In this document: positions 1 to 10,261 of the stretch, piece after piece
Layout of the letters: each line of letters begins with the position of its first letter
Numbering within the stretch: the first letter of the stretch is position 1
Origin: Cheiracanthium punctorium
Lineage: Eukaryota > Arthropoda > Arachnida > Araneae > Cheiracanthiidae
NCBI GenBank assembly: GCA_038373885.1
Contig: JAWZYV010006126.1
Location: 451,501-515,500, forward strand
Direction: 5' to 3'
DNA: 64,000 bases
Notes under the pieces: model-generated
The model's database searches: none
What the model saw: the letters and a program-made list of their open reading frames with translations, nothing else
Told to the model about the DNA's origin: nothing
Translations under genes and position numbers: made by a program

Positions 1-22
1 TGCACGTTGTGTCAACGTGACA
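1..22 (-). mobile_element. Start of 3' LTR of Ty3/gypsy element A (cut by window edge)
   Basis: The first 22 bases are identical to 10240-10261. Read on the minus strand both begin TGTCACGTTGACACAACGTG, which starts with the TG typical of LTRs. Here the repeat directly follows a polypurine tract, so it is the 5' edge of the downstream LTR. The rest lies beyond the left window edge. The LTR opens with a small perfect inverted repeat, CACGTTG-aca-CAACGTG. Confidence 0.8.
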
Positions 23-50
23 TATACTCCCCCAAGTTTTCAGAAAAAAA
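23..50 (-). promoter_or_regulatory. Polypurine tract of element A
   Basis: On the minus strand the bases just before the 3' LTR read AACTTGGGGGAGTATA. A G-rich purine run immediately upstream of an LTR is the usual primer site for plus-strand DNA synthesis in Ty3/gypsy elements. Its position next to the repeated LTR edge is the main support. Confidence 0.7.
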
Positions 51-896
51 TTACATGTTCAGCATAAATATTAAAACAGTATATCAATCAAAGCCTAGTA
101 ATATTAAAAAATTGCACAAAGTTCTTGCAGAAAACCTTAAAATTGTCCGTCTTGATTTTACATGATTCAGTCTATACTAAAAAATCACGAATTCTAAAAC
201 TGTGCTGAGGTTCCTGTATTGCTGATATTGTCAGCTGAAAAAGATTGTCAATGAGTTCTTGCATATACACATTTCAATAGTATTTGATATCAAAATAAAG
301 ATAATATTTCACACAAAAATTCAATAAATTTTTCAATAAAAAGGTAACCCGGGATTTGTTATATCAAAAAGAAAGAGCTCTGATTTTTTTGAAGTGGTAC
401 CACTTGTAGCCATTCAGAAGGATTTCAATACAACATTGTTCTTATTTAAAAATGTAAAAAATTTGCCATCGTGAAAGAAAAAGGAATATACAAAATATAT
501 ACATTTACTTTATCTCATATTTCACATTTTAGAAACAACACAAACTTACTCATTTCTTTATTTTATTTTATTTTACTTATTTATTTATTTTAAATAACAT
601 TGTGAACAAGAAAAAAATTAAGTGCAATAGTTTGATTTTACTTACATCAAACGGGATTTCTTCCAATTACTAGAGGAGAAAGGGAGGATAGGACAGTAGA
701 AGGAAAAATGTCAATGTTTACCACATTGGGGAATCTAAACTGCCGCACAAACATGTCACAAGAGAATTATAGCAAATTAAAAAAATATTTTAAATATATT
801 ACAGTAGTTGAAATAAGAAAGGAACAGGTTCAATACAAACAGTTGATCAGGCTAGTCGCATTGAAAGTGCCCAGTAAAAAAACAAAAAAAGTTAAA
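51..896 (-). other. 3' untranslated region of element A
   Basis: This AT-rich stretch lies between the end of pol and the polypurine tract. It contains a TTTA/TTTTA-rich low-complexity tract at about 552-592. I see no envelope-like frame. A 90-codon plus-strand frame at 708-980 overlaps the pol tail antisense and has no recognisable domain, so it is not called. Confidence 0.5.
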
Positions 897-1322
897 TTAA
901 TTTTTACGGGGCCTAAAATTATAAGAGTGCGAAGTAGGAACCTGATAGTGACTATCAATAACAGGCAAGTCATTAAGTAAAGACCTTCGAGGAGGAGCAA
1001 GTTTTAACTTATCAATATGCATTTTGCGAACAGAAGTGTCAGGATTATCTAATAATTGGATTGAATAAATAACAGGAGAATATTTTTGTATAACCTTATA
1101 AGGTCCAGTAAGATGTTTATTATATTTATCTTTAGACTTTAAGTAAACAATATCACCAGGGAAAAGAAATCTAAGCTTAGCATTTTCATTTTTCTTTAAA
1201 TTTTGTTCATATTGTGCAGACTTTAGATTAGAATATGTGTCAGTATAAATTCGCTTCAGCGTGGACATTACTTGAGACAGATAATGAGCTTTATCTAAAT
1301 GTTGAAATTGTAGCTGTGTCAA
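897..1322 (-). pseudogene. Integrase C-terminal part of element A, frameshifted from pol
   Basis: This frame encodes the end of a Ty3/gypsy integrase. It carries an LTGPYKVI motif followed by VRKMHIDKLKLA, matching the GPY/F module that follows the catalytic core in many gypsy integrases, then a basic tail. It overlaps the end of the main pol frame (1291-3873) but lies in another phase, so a short indel near 1300-1320 separates it from the core. In an active element it would be the C-terminal end of the Gag-Pol polyprotein. Confidence 0.8.
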
Positions 1323-3885
1323 AAATCATAGGCAACTCTCTTCCAAATTGTATTACATTAAGAGAAAATTGAGTAGAAGAATGTGTAGAAGCATTATACA
1401 TATTTACATGAATGCTTATAGCATGAGCAAAGTTATAACCATCTTGAATTAGAGCATTTACAGTTGATTTAATTGAGGTATTGATTCTCTCACTAATTGA
1501 ATTAGCCTGTGGGTGTCCAGAAGTAGTATGTCTTAATTTAATTCCAAAAACTTTGTTAAAGGTTTCAAAAACAGCACTAGTAAATTGAGTACCTAAGTCA
1601 GTAAGTAATTCAATTTTTATCGCTGGATAATTTCTTTCAGATTTAGATAAAGATTTGCTAAAGTAAGAAATAGGATGCAATTCACCATTAAACTCTTGTA
1701 GAATGACACCAGAAATTGCTTGATGACTACCATCAGTATTCAAAATGAAAGGTTTAGACCAGTCAGGTAAACAAACAAAAGGTTTAGTGAAGAAAATTTT
1801 CTGTAGTTTATTGAATGCTTCAGTGTGAATGTCAAGCCATTGAAAAGTTTGTTTAGGACAAGTTAACTGGACAAGAGGATATGTTAGTTCAGCATATGAA
1901 GGTATTAAATTTCGATAAAATCCACAAACTCCTAGAAAGCGTTTAAGTTGTCTTTTTGTTTTAGGAATTGGAAAACCAGTAATTTCGATAATATTGGAGG
2001 AAATTGGTGAAATTTTATGATTTGATAAATGAAAGCCCAAATAATCTATTTCGGTAAGATGGAATTGACATTTATTTGGGGATAAAGTGATGTTGTTTTT
2101 GATTAGAGTATTAAGTAAGGCGTCAAGTTTTTGAAGGGTTTCCTCGAAAGAATTTGAACCAATAACAATATCATCTTGATATGCCATAACTCCATAAACC
2201 TCAGATTCTTGTAAGATATTGTCTATTAGAGCTTGAAATGTGCTGGCAGCAGTTTTTAAACCGAAAATAAGGCGGTTGCTGCGAAAAGTACCCCAAGGTG
2301 TAGTAAAAGCAATAATATCTCTGTATTCATGAGGTAAGTCAATTTGCCAATACGCACTACATAAATCCAAAACAGTAAAATATTTATAGTTTGATAAATT
2401 AGAAATAATTGTAGAAATTTTTTGTAGTGGGTAAGCCGATGGTTTTAAGATAGCATTTAAAAGTCTTAAGTCGAGTGCCAGTCTGAATTTCGGTTTAGAA
2501 TTAGGATCTAGAGCTTTCTTTTTTACTAAAAGCATAGGAGATGCCCATTCGGTGGGAGTTCTTTCAATGATACTGGCTTCCTGCAGTTCATTTAGTTGTC
2601 TCAGAGCCTCATCTTGTAAGGATTGAGGTATGGGAAATGGTAAAGTCCTAATTGGGAATTTATTTATAAATGATAACTGCGGTTTAATTTTATCTGTGTG
2701 TCCCAAGGTTTTCAAAGATTTTGAAAAAGCAGAAAAATGGTTCATTAATATTTCTTTTATTTGGTTTTGTTCATTGTGAGTTAAATGTTTCAACTCAAAG
2801 TCATTTTCTGTAAGCTCATTCTTTCTTTCTTGAATTATTTCATCAGAGGCAGTAATAAGATTGACATGGTCATCAGGCATATTTGTGTGAATATTTAATT
2901 GAGCTTCATCAATAGGACTTATAGTTCCAATACTCATTGCTTTGTTTAAGTGTATGGTTTCATCAGAATTATTTTTTACATAGATATAAAAATGGGGATT
3001 ATTAATATCAGAATTACTAATGGAATGTATTGAATCATAAATTTCTAGTTTTAATGATTGTATATTAGGTTCAAACAAAAATTCAGTATACGGACAGTTA
3101 TGCAGATTAAGTTTTACATATTGAAAGTCATCAGGATGTAAAATGATTTTCTTATCAAGTTTAATTGTAATAGACGATTTAGAATTAGTCATGTTATTTA
3201 CAGTGGTTGTATGAATTTCCCTGTTCAGATTCTGATTTTTCATAAAGGGAACAAGCACGTCACCAATGGAAACAGTTCCAGAATGTGGATTTAATTGTAA
3301 ATTAAATTTTTGAATAAAATCAAATCCAAGAATACCCTGAAATTGAGATGAAATGGTCACATTGGTGATGAAAAAGTGATGTCTAAAATGTTTATTATTT
3401 ATTTTAAATGAAATTTCAACACAACTAGAAAAGGCAACCTCAGAGTTAATTTTATTAATTTTAACAGAACGTGAAAGAAATTTATAATTAATTGCATGTT
3501 TTAAATTATTGAAAACGTTCTGTGATAAAATACATAAGGATGAGCCACTATCTATGAGCATACGAATATTACTATCATGTAATTGAATTGGAATAATTGG
3601 AAGTTTAATTGAATTATCAGAAACACTAGCAATCATTTGGCATTCATCCATCACAAAATTGTCAGTTTGAGATTCAGTATTGTTACAAATTTTTATAGGT
3701 TGCAAGGTTTGAGTATGTGTTGATCTTTGTGAAGAAAAAGTCTCTGGATGAGGAAAAGTCATTGGAGAAACTCGAGCATCGGGGGCTAGGGTTCTCATAG
3801 GTGGAAGTTTTGACGTAGCTGGTTGGGGTAAGGTCACTTGAGAATCTCGAGTACCAGCACCAGGAGTTCTCATTAGCAGTTTAAA
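1291..3885 (-). pseudogene. pol: pol of Ty3/gypsy element A (protease, RT, partial RNase H, partial integrase)
   Basis: A long open frame of 860 codons counted from the ATG at 3873. Aspartic protease motif LIDSGSS at residues 106-112 with ILGFDF near 181-186. Reverse transcriptase from about 400 to 640 with LALDLRLLN, FTVLDLCSAYWQI, FGLKTAASTFQ and the catalytic YQDD at 565-568. RNase H begins with NTDGS near 712. At about residue 757 (nt ~1605) RNase H stops at IELL and runs straight into the integrase second catalytic motif TDLGTQF; the third catalytic Glu is in SERIN near 795. The rest of RNase H, the integrase zinc-binding HHCC and the first catalytic Asp are therefore missing by in-frame deletion. 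Pol lies in the -1 frame relative to gag and can be entered at the slippery site 3879-3885. The copy is non-autonomous but its RT frame is open, suggesting fairly recent activity. Confidence 0.9.
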
Positions 3886-4916
3886 TGATCATTATGTGGT
3901 AAAAAGGAAGTTGCATTTGTATTAGGAAATTGTGATACCACATTTTGTTGAGAGGCATTACGAGTAGGCAAATTTTGGAACATAGGATTAGGCTGAGCTA
4001 TGGGCTGAATTGGAATGAAAGAGTTTTTCACTTTGAAACATTGGTGGACATTATGCCCTTTTTTGTAGCAGAACTGGCATGTTATAGAATATTTCTTAAA
4101 ATTATTTGCCTTTGTTTGTCGAGGAAAATAGTTGTTGGAATTTTTGAAATCTCTATTATTAGGCCTAGATTGATATTGAATGTTTCTATAGTTGTTATGA
4201 ATTCATCTGTTATAAGGATGACTGCGTTGAAATTTAGAGTTATTGTGTTTATCAGAAACACTATCCTTATTATCATCTTCGAGTTTAGTAATTTGCTCTT
4301 TTAGTGAGTTTACTTCTTCAGTTAATGATCTTATTTGGGATGACTGAGCTCGAGGCGGGGAATTAGCAGAATTAATTTGCTGCAATTCATGAGCTCGGGA
4401 AACAGCCTTATCATACTTATTTACTTTTTCGATTTGTAATGTTTTTCTGATATCACGAGGAATTGCATTAAGAAAATGATTAAATTTTATTATATCTAAC
4501 GCTTCTTTATCAGATATGTTGCTGTAAACCTTCTTAGTAATTAGGTCTAAGCGATGGGATAGGTTTAGCATGGATTCATTAGGAAGTAAATTTAGACTAT
4601 GTAACTGGCTTATGTTAGCCTGAGTATTATTAGTTCCAAAGAAATTTTGAAATTGTACATGAATTTCATTAATAGTTTTTGCCTCAGCAAAAAAAGGAGA
4701 TTCTGCATAATATTGCAGAGCAGCACCTGAAAGCTTAGTACTTAGAAATAATTTTGTTTGTGCATCATCCCAATTATTTAAATTCTGTATGTCCTTTACT
4801 TGATTAAAGAAAAACTCCAATAAATGAGGTTCTCCCTGGAAAGGCAAAATATTAAGAATGGCTGTATTAGACATATTTGTCGATTTGGCTATTTTATTTT
4901 TACCTTTAGAACTCAT
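3873..4916 (-). pseudogene. gag: gag of Ty3/gypsy element A, one in-frame stop
   Basis: The frame begins MSSKGKNKIAK at 4916 and carries a gypsy-type capsid region (PFQGEPHLLEFFFNQV, later LHSLNLLPNESMLNLSHRLD), then a charged coiled-coil-like stretch (IRSLTEEVNSLKEQITKLED). A single TGA at 4203-4205 interrupts it. The same frame continues beyond the stop to a canonical CCHC zinc knuckle, CQFCYKKGHNVHQC at 4079-4038, for genomic RNA binding, and ends with TAA at 3873-3875. Total about 347 codons plus stop, a normal length for a gypsy Gag. The stop is the only visible break. Confidence 0.85.
3879..3885 (-). promoter_or_regulatory. Candidate -1 ribosomal frameshift site T TTA AAC
   Basis: In the gag frame the last codons read CAT TTA AAC TGC TAA. 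The heptamer TTTAAAC sits exactly as X XXY YYZ two codons before the gag stop, and pol is open in the -1 frame through it. This is one of the strongest known classes of -1 slippery heptamer. The gag stop and a pol ATG also overlap as TAATG (3875-3871), so stop-restart is an alternative. I could not confirm a downstream stem-loop or pseudoknot. Confidence 0.7.
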
Positions 4917-5505
4917 TTAAAATTATGCACAGATAAAAATATGATAAAAATATAAAATTGCTACTTATCAATTCTAAGTGCACAAATAAACATTTCTAAA
5001 TCTGCTTAATTTATTTAACTGGTTCAGCAGTATACTCAGAAATAATCAACTATTTAGATATATGCAGCAAAATATAAGATAAATATATGCAAAAAATGTA
5101 AATAATGTTCATTATTTCGAAGAAAATTACTTTTTATGAAATATATATATGCATATATTTATAGCAAAAAAATCAATCAATCATAATAACTTCAATCACT
5201 GTAATCAAAATTCAAATAATGCATAAAACTAACTACTAGATATATTTATATGAACACTTACTCGTAAAAGGAAAAAAATAAGGGTGTTAACACATAATAT
5301 AATAAAAATTAAAAAAAAAAGGTTGGGGTCCTCCCAAAAAAAAAAAAAAAAAAACTTGAAGTAAAAGGAAGCGCTCATTTGTCAACACATTTTCCTTTTC
5401 TTTTTTTGCTTCGTCACAACGCCGCATGAATAAAAATAACACACTGTAGCACCAGCACGAAGATCACGACGATTTTAATACACTATCTGATGTCGGAACG
5501 TGCCT
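4917..5505 (-). other. 5' leader of element A
   Basis: AT-rich non-coding leader between the primer-binding site and the gag start. It holds a ~20-base A run (plus strand ~5337-5355) next to GGTTGGGGTCCTCCC. No coding potential seen. Confidence 0.5.
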
Positions 5506-5520
5506 GGTTCACCGGCACCA
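5506..5520 (-). promoter_or_regulatory. Putative primer-binding site of element A
   Basis: Minus-strand TGGTGCCGGTGAACC starts with the TGG expected from pairing to a tRNA CCA end and lies a few bases after an ACA that could end the LTR (5525). Many retroelement primer sites start TGGTGCC. The exact tRNA was not identified. Confidence 0.55.
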
Positions 5521-5524
5521 GTTT

Positions 5525-5643
5525 TGTCCAATGTAGATGTACGGTGGAAGGCGGTGATCGTAAGGAGACGATGGTAGGTATGTGGTATGTAGACCGTTGT
5601 CACATTTGGTATGAACAATCGTGAAGAGCATTGCGTCACTGTA
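5525..5643 (-). mobile_element. 5' LTR of element A, 3' portion
   Basis: The last ~119 bases of the 5' LTR, between the primer-binding site and the Helitron that split it. With the other part (9240-10261) the LTR would be about 1.14 kb. The 3' boundary is inferred from the ACA before the primer-binding site and could move by a few bases. Confidence 0.55.
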
Positions 5644-8600
5644 TCTATTATATAAATGTGAAAGTTTGTCTGTTTGTTTGTTTGTTCGCCCGGGAACTCC
5701 TCCCACACCGTCAGACCGATCGGCTTCAAATTTTGCACATACACGTGAAACGACATAGAATAGGCCGTAGGCTACTTTAAAATTCTGAAAATCCACCTGT
5801 TCCCTAATTTTTAACGATTTTTCGCAATTTTCAGGGCAGAAAGCTACTCAAATGTCCGATTTCAGCAAATTCGTGAGCATGCGCCGAGACGGTTGGTCGC
5901 AGACCTACCGAATTTCGCATACGGCTTCACTAGGACAGATCCTAACACGCCTCGGAGCAATGTTTTTGAAATTCGAATTAGAAAATGTTTTATTTTATGT
6001 TTTGTCCGATTTTTGGCGATATTTTTCGCTTAATACGTAATAACGTCAGTAATTACACTCGCAACAAAACGATATTTACATCATCGGATAGAGGAGAAAA
6101 TTTGCTTTTCAAAACTGTTTGTTCGGACTGTGTAACATAGTTTGCAGATTTTTGGGGATTTTTCAAATAAAATTAAATTTCACGCTGACTTTCGTAAAAT
6201 ATTTTTAAAACTGCTGCATCTTGAATTCTATCCGTCATAACTTTTTTATATTTTGTCAAATGACGGAGCATACATTTCGCCCTCTTTTAAAAGAGAAACC
6301 AAAGGAAAATATTAATTAGGAGATTTTTTACGAATTTTTATGTAAAGAAGGATTTTTATTTCAAAAGCAGATGCTTAAAAACTTCGGTATGTTATCTTGA
6401 GGTTTGGTTGTCTTGGAGACAGTAACAATGATTAAAGTTGCCAGTTGGAAAAAAATAAATAAAATTACTTTAAAATAACTGTGTTTTCGCATGTTGAATG
6501 TTGTGCGTGATTTTGATGTCATGAGTTTAAAACCCCTTTCGAAACTCAATCAGAATAACGAACTCACAAGCAAAACATACGCCACGCAGGAAATAATTCT
6601 ATATTTTATTTAACGTTGTCAGAAAAAGAATTGAATGCTGTTTCTTCACCGGTGAATTATCCAGCATTATTTTCATTTTCAATTGAGATTTTAAACGGGA
6701 CACGTTTTCGAATCGCAGGAAATATATTGCGGTGTTAAACAGGACCTTATTATGACCAACAGGGGCCCCCGGGCATTGATGAATTTGGGGGCCCCCCATC
6801 TATGAAATTTGTTTTATTTTTCATAAAATTTTGTTATAAAAAAAGAACAACATTTGAAATTGGGGGCCATTTCGAGCCGGGGCTCTGGGCAAAGTCCCGA
6901 TTTGCGTGAAATAAGTAAATTCGACTACCCTGTTCAGAACGTGACGTCATAGATTAAACGTTGTCGGAAGAATTTTCGCCTTCAGAAAGCGCTTTCAGTT
7001 TCCGATTGTGTAAAATAGTGATCATGTGACATACCATCTATATCCTGGCGATCTATAACATAAATGAAATGACTTCATTTTGATGTCACGAGTTTATAAA
7101 TGCATTAGAAATCTTAATTAGCTCAAGCTTTGACAAACAATAACACCACGAGCTAACTAATAAATTTCCACCAGATGCTGTAGAAAAGTAAAACAACGTT
7201 AGGGTTTTTCATCTTCTTTCAGTAATTTATGTTAGACATTGCAACTGAGAATGACGCGAATTTGACGTCATGAGATTAAAAATGAGTTAGGCGAAAATCT
7301 TAATTTTATTTACACGTTCTCCAAAGTAATATTTTAAAACTAACTTATACATGTGGCAACATCTAAATTTCTTATTTTAAAATATAAAATTAACAGCAGC
7401 TCGATATATTCTTAACCTTTTATTTTTCTCTTATCATGCCGTTCACTTTTGTTTTAACGTTTCAACAGATAAAAAGATACTTAAATGTAAGTTTTTCTTT
7501 GAATTTTTGTAATTAGAATTTCATCTTATTTTTACTGAATCTTTTTTAAGGCGCAAAATCAAAAGTGTAACCTAATATTCTATTCTGTGAGTGTTTCAAA
7601 TTTAATTATATCTTCGAAAAAGCATCGTGTACTGGCCTCCGGTGAAAATTCAAGATATGAATAAGCATCTGTTATGACACCATGTTTCCAAAAAACGCCA
7701 CAGCAAAGGGAAGGACTTTTAGCGACTAAAGCAGACCAATTAGTTTCCAATTTTTTTCGTATTTCACAACTATTGAAAATTCGGTTTAGTTTCAAAATTT
7801 TAGTTTCTTAAATTCAGTTGCTTTAATCAAGTGAAGACTGGCTTTTTAAGATTATGCTTCAAAAAAAAGCGAAAATCAATTGGGAAATATTCTTCTGAAA
7901 CGAAACGGAAGCGATTAGCTAGGGCAAGTGAGAGTGTAGAACAGACAGAAGCACGCCCAGAGGATGCCTGAACGAGGGCCTCTACATCCAGGGCAAGTGA
8001 GAGTGCAGAACAGACAGAAGCACACCTAGATGATGCCCGAACGAGGGCATCTACATCCAGGACAAGTGAGAGTGTAGAGCAGACGGAAGCACGCCTAGAT
8101 GATGCCCGAAAGAGGGCATCTACATCCAGGACAAGTGAGAGTGTAGAGCAGACGGAAGCACGCCTAGATGATGCCCGAACGAGGGCATCTACATCCAGGA
8201 CAAGTGAGAGTGTGGAGCAGACGGAAGCACGCCTAGATGATGCCCGAAAGAGGGCATCTACATCCAGGGCAAGTGAGAGTGCAGAACAGACAGAAGCACA
8301 CCTAGATGTTGCCCGAACGAGGGCCTCTACTTCCAGGGCAAGTGAGAGTGCAGAACAGACAAAAGCACGTCTAGATGATGCCCGAACGAGGGCCTCCTCT
8401 TCTAGACAGCGTACTTTTCAAAATCTGAAAAAAGAGCATTTGTATACAGTTCTGAAATTAATTATCACGAACACCCAACTTTATTGATTGGAAAAATGGA
8501 TCAGGTGTGTATCTATTGTCGAAAGATGAGCGATAAAAGAGAAAGAAAGATGAGCGAAAGATGAGCGATAAAATGACAAAGTTAATTAAAATCGTTTTAA

Positions 8601-9239
8601 TATGGCAATAATGAAACTAAAAAATTAAGGGGGTTCAGGGGCTACCCCTGACGAGGCTCGAACAGCCGAGTTTTTTTTATTGTACAATATATATTCAAAA
8701 GTATTCACAATTTTCATAGTATTAAGTCTAACCTCATAAATATGTAGGTATTATTCAGTAGCAGAAGCTGAGTTTGAACAATTTATAAATTTTGTGTGGC
8801 AATGTCAAAAATATATTCACTATTTGCATAGCGTTAAGTCTAACTTCATAAGTATTTATGATTTTGTTTCTACAGCTGTGTTTGAATAAATTAAATGATA
8901 ATTCAGAATTATGTCATAATAAACAAACTAATTTTTAAATCCCGCTTATCTCAGAGAAAGAAATGTATATAAATGCCTAAACAAAATGTATGAATTAGCG
9001 AGCAGTATCACCAGTAGATAAAGTTTGAAATTATATAAAAATTATCAAACAGTGAATAGAAAAGTTACAATATAAATAAAGTATATCTACGAAGTTAAAT
9101 TTTAAATTTCCAAAAAAAAATATTTCAGAGATGTTTAAACACTGGCGGTTTACATGCACTTATAATAAGAGTAACATTCTTTGTATTTGTGTTTTTAATG
9201 AAAATATATTCCCGTGCGAAGAACGGGCACTTCAGCTAG
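5644..9239 (+). mobile_element. Helitron H1 (family A), 3.6 kb, decayed
   Basis: It starts A|TCTATTATATAAATGTGAAAG and ends with hairpin CCCGT-gcgaaga-ACGGG (9211-9227), then TTCAG and CTAG|T (9236-9239). TC start, subterminal hairpin, CTRR end and A/T insertion are the defining marks of Helitrons, rolling-circle transposons. The first ~210 bases match the reverse complement of 17690-17901 at high identity by eye, confirming the family's 5' end. Inside are long non-coding stretches, a motif also found at 15.4 and 20.1 kb (CATCGGATAGAGGAGAAAA), and a 69-bp coding minisatellite. I see no intact Rep or helicase. It sits inside the 5' LTR of element A. Confidence 0.8.
7915..8405 (+). repeat. 69-bp coding minisatellite (23-residue repeats) inside Helitron H1
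   Basis: About seven copies of a 69-base unit, an exact multiple of three. The unit encodes 23 residues of the type ASESAEQTEARLDDARTRA plus STSR. It remains open from 8212 to 8487, while earlier units contain stops. Charged Glu/Arg-rich repeats like EQTEARL..AR.RA occur in the N-terminal part of Helitron or Pif1-type helicase proteins of arthropods, as I remember them. This is therefore most likely a leftover of the element's own protein. After the repeats the frame reads RQRTFQNLKKEHLYTVLK and stops. Confidence 0.65.
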
Positions 9240-10261
9240 TTAAAAATAAAAAAAAGTGTCGACATCCATATTGCGTATTAAAGATATACGTCAGCGAAGT
9301 GTAGCACTGTAAAAAGAAAATTTCAGTTAAAGCAACACGACATTCATTTTTTTTTGAACGCCAGCAAACTAAATCCGATTTCACGAGAATGCTGGGAATC
9401 ATCACAGATAGCGGTACATCAAAGGAGGTTCACAAAAGAAAAGAAGGAGGTGATCAACTAATTGTTGACCCATACTATTGTTACGGAAAGGCATCCATCT
9501 TCCTAGCGCTCGTCGTTTCATTTTTCTTTTTGAGGAGAGCACGCAGAAAACTGGAACACAAAGCACAAACTTTGCGAACAAAAATCAGTAAGTCGACTAT
9601 AAATAATTGGCAGGACTCATCTCCATTTTAGTCATATCTTTTTATTTTTACACCATCTGAAGATCAACATTTTGAAACTTTATAATACACCCTCAAATAA
9701 AAAAGGAAAACTGGGGAAGCATTCTTCTAAAAATTATTATGGTGTGCATGGCATTTCGTGCCTACGTTCCGGTGGCGAGGGTTCCCCACTTAAAAGTGAG
9801 GACCTCGCCACACAAGTACCAACTCCGCAACTGCTAAAAAAATGACCGCTAGACCTACTGGTATAGAAAAATGGAGCTCGAACTGTCTGGAACAATTTTA
9901 GCAGGTGTTTTTCGAGCAATATGCTTCTTGTGTATCAGGGCAAAAACGCAAGAGAGACACATCTGTTTCAGCGGAGCAGAGAAATATGAGAGCGAAGGGG
10001 TGTTATGATTATTCTTTTAGCCGGCGTCAACTGTTATTTTATTTCAAAGCAGCTGATAAGAGGGAAATGCTTTAGAAGTACGTTAATGCCCTGTAATTGA
10101 GAAGGCCAAGCGGAAAAATGAAAGCTTTAAAAGATAGTTATTATTAAAAACTTTTAAATTAAATTTAGAATAGATTATTAGTTTAAATTTAGACAATATT
10201 AATTAGGATTTGTATTAATAATTTTTCATTAAAAAATATGCACGTTGTGTCAACGTGACAG
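9240..10261 (-). mobile_element. 5' LTR of element A, 5' portion
   Basis: From the LTR edge at 10261 (minus-strand TGTCACGTTGAC...) down to the Helitron insertion point. The edge interrupts the RNase H frame of element B right after LLRTD. An ~85-bp part (9685-9770, around CTGGGGAAGCATTC and GTGTGCATGGCATT) recurs at 63171-63257, probably another fragment of this LTR family. An 80-codon plus-strand frame at 9389-9631 is antisense to the LTR and is not called. Confidence 0.7.

Noticed and set aside
708..980. 90-codon plus-strand frame next to element A
   Set aside because: It overlaps the pol tail antisense, has no recognisable domain and is rich in Lys/Ile as expected of AT-rich non-coding DNA.
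5475..5796. Two overlapping ~95-codon minus-strand frames
   Set aside because: They cross the primer-binding site, LTR end and Helitron 5' end, so they cannot be one gene.
6760..6900. GGGGGCCCCCC-rich segment resembling MITE ends
   Set aside because: CAGGGGCCCCCGGG at the left has no convincing inverse partner or target duplication.
9389..9631. 80-codon plus-strand frame with a hydrophobic stretch
   Set aside because: Antisense to the LTR of element A. No promoter, no relatives recognised.
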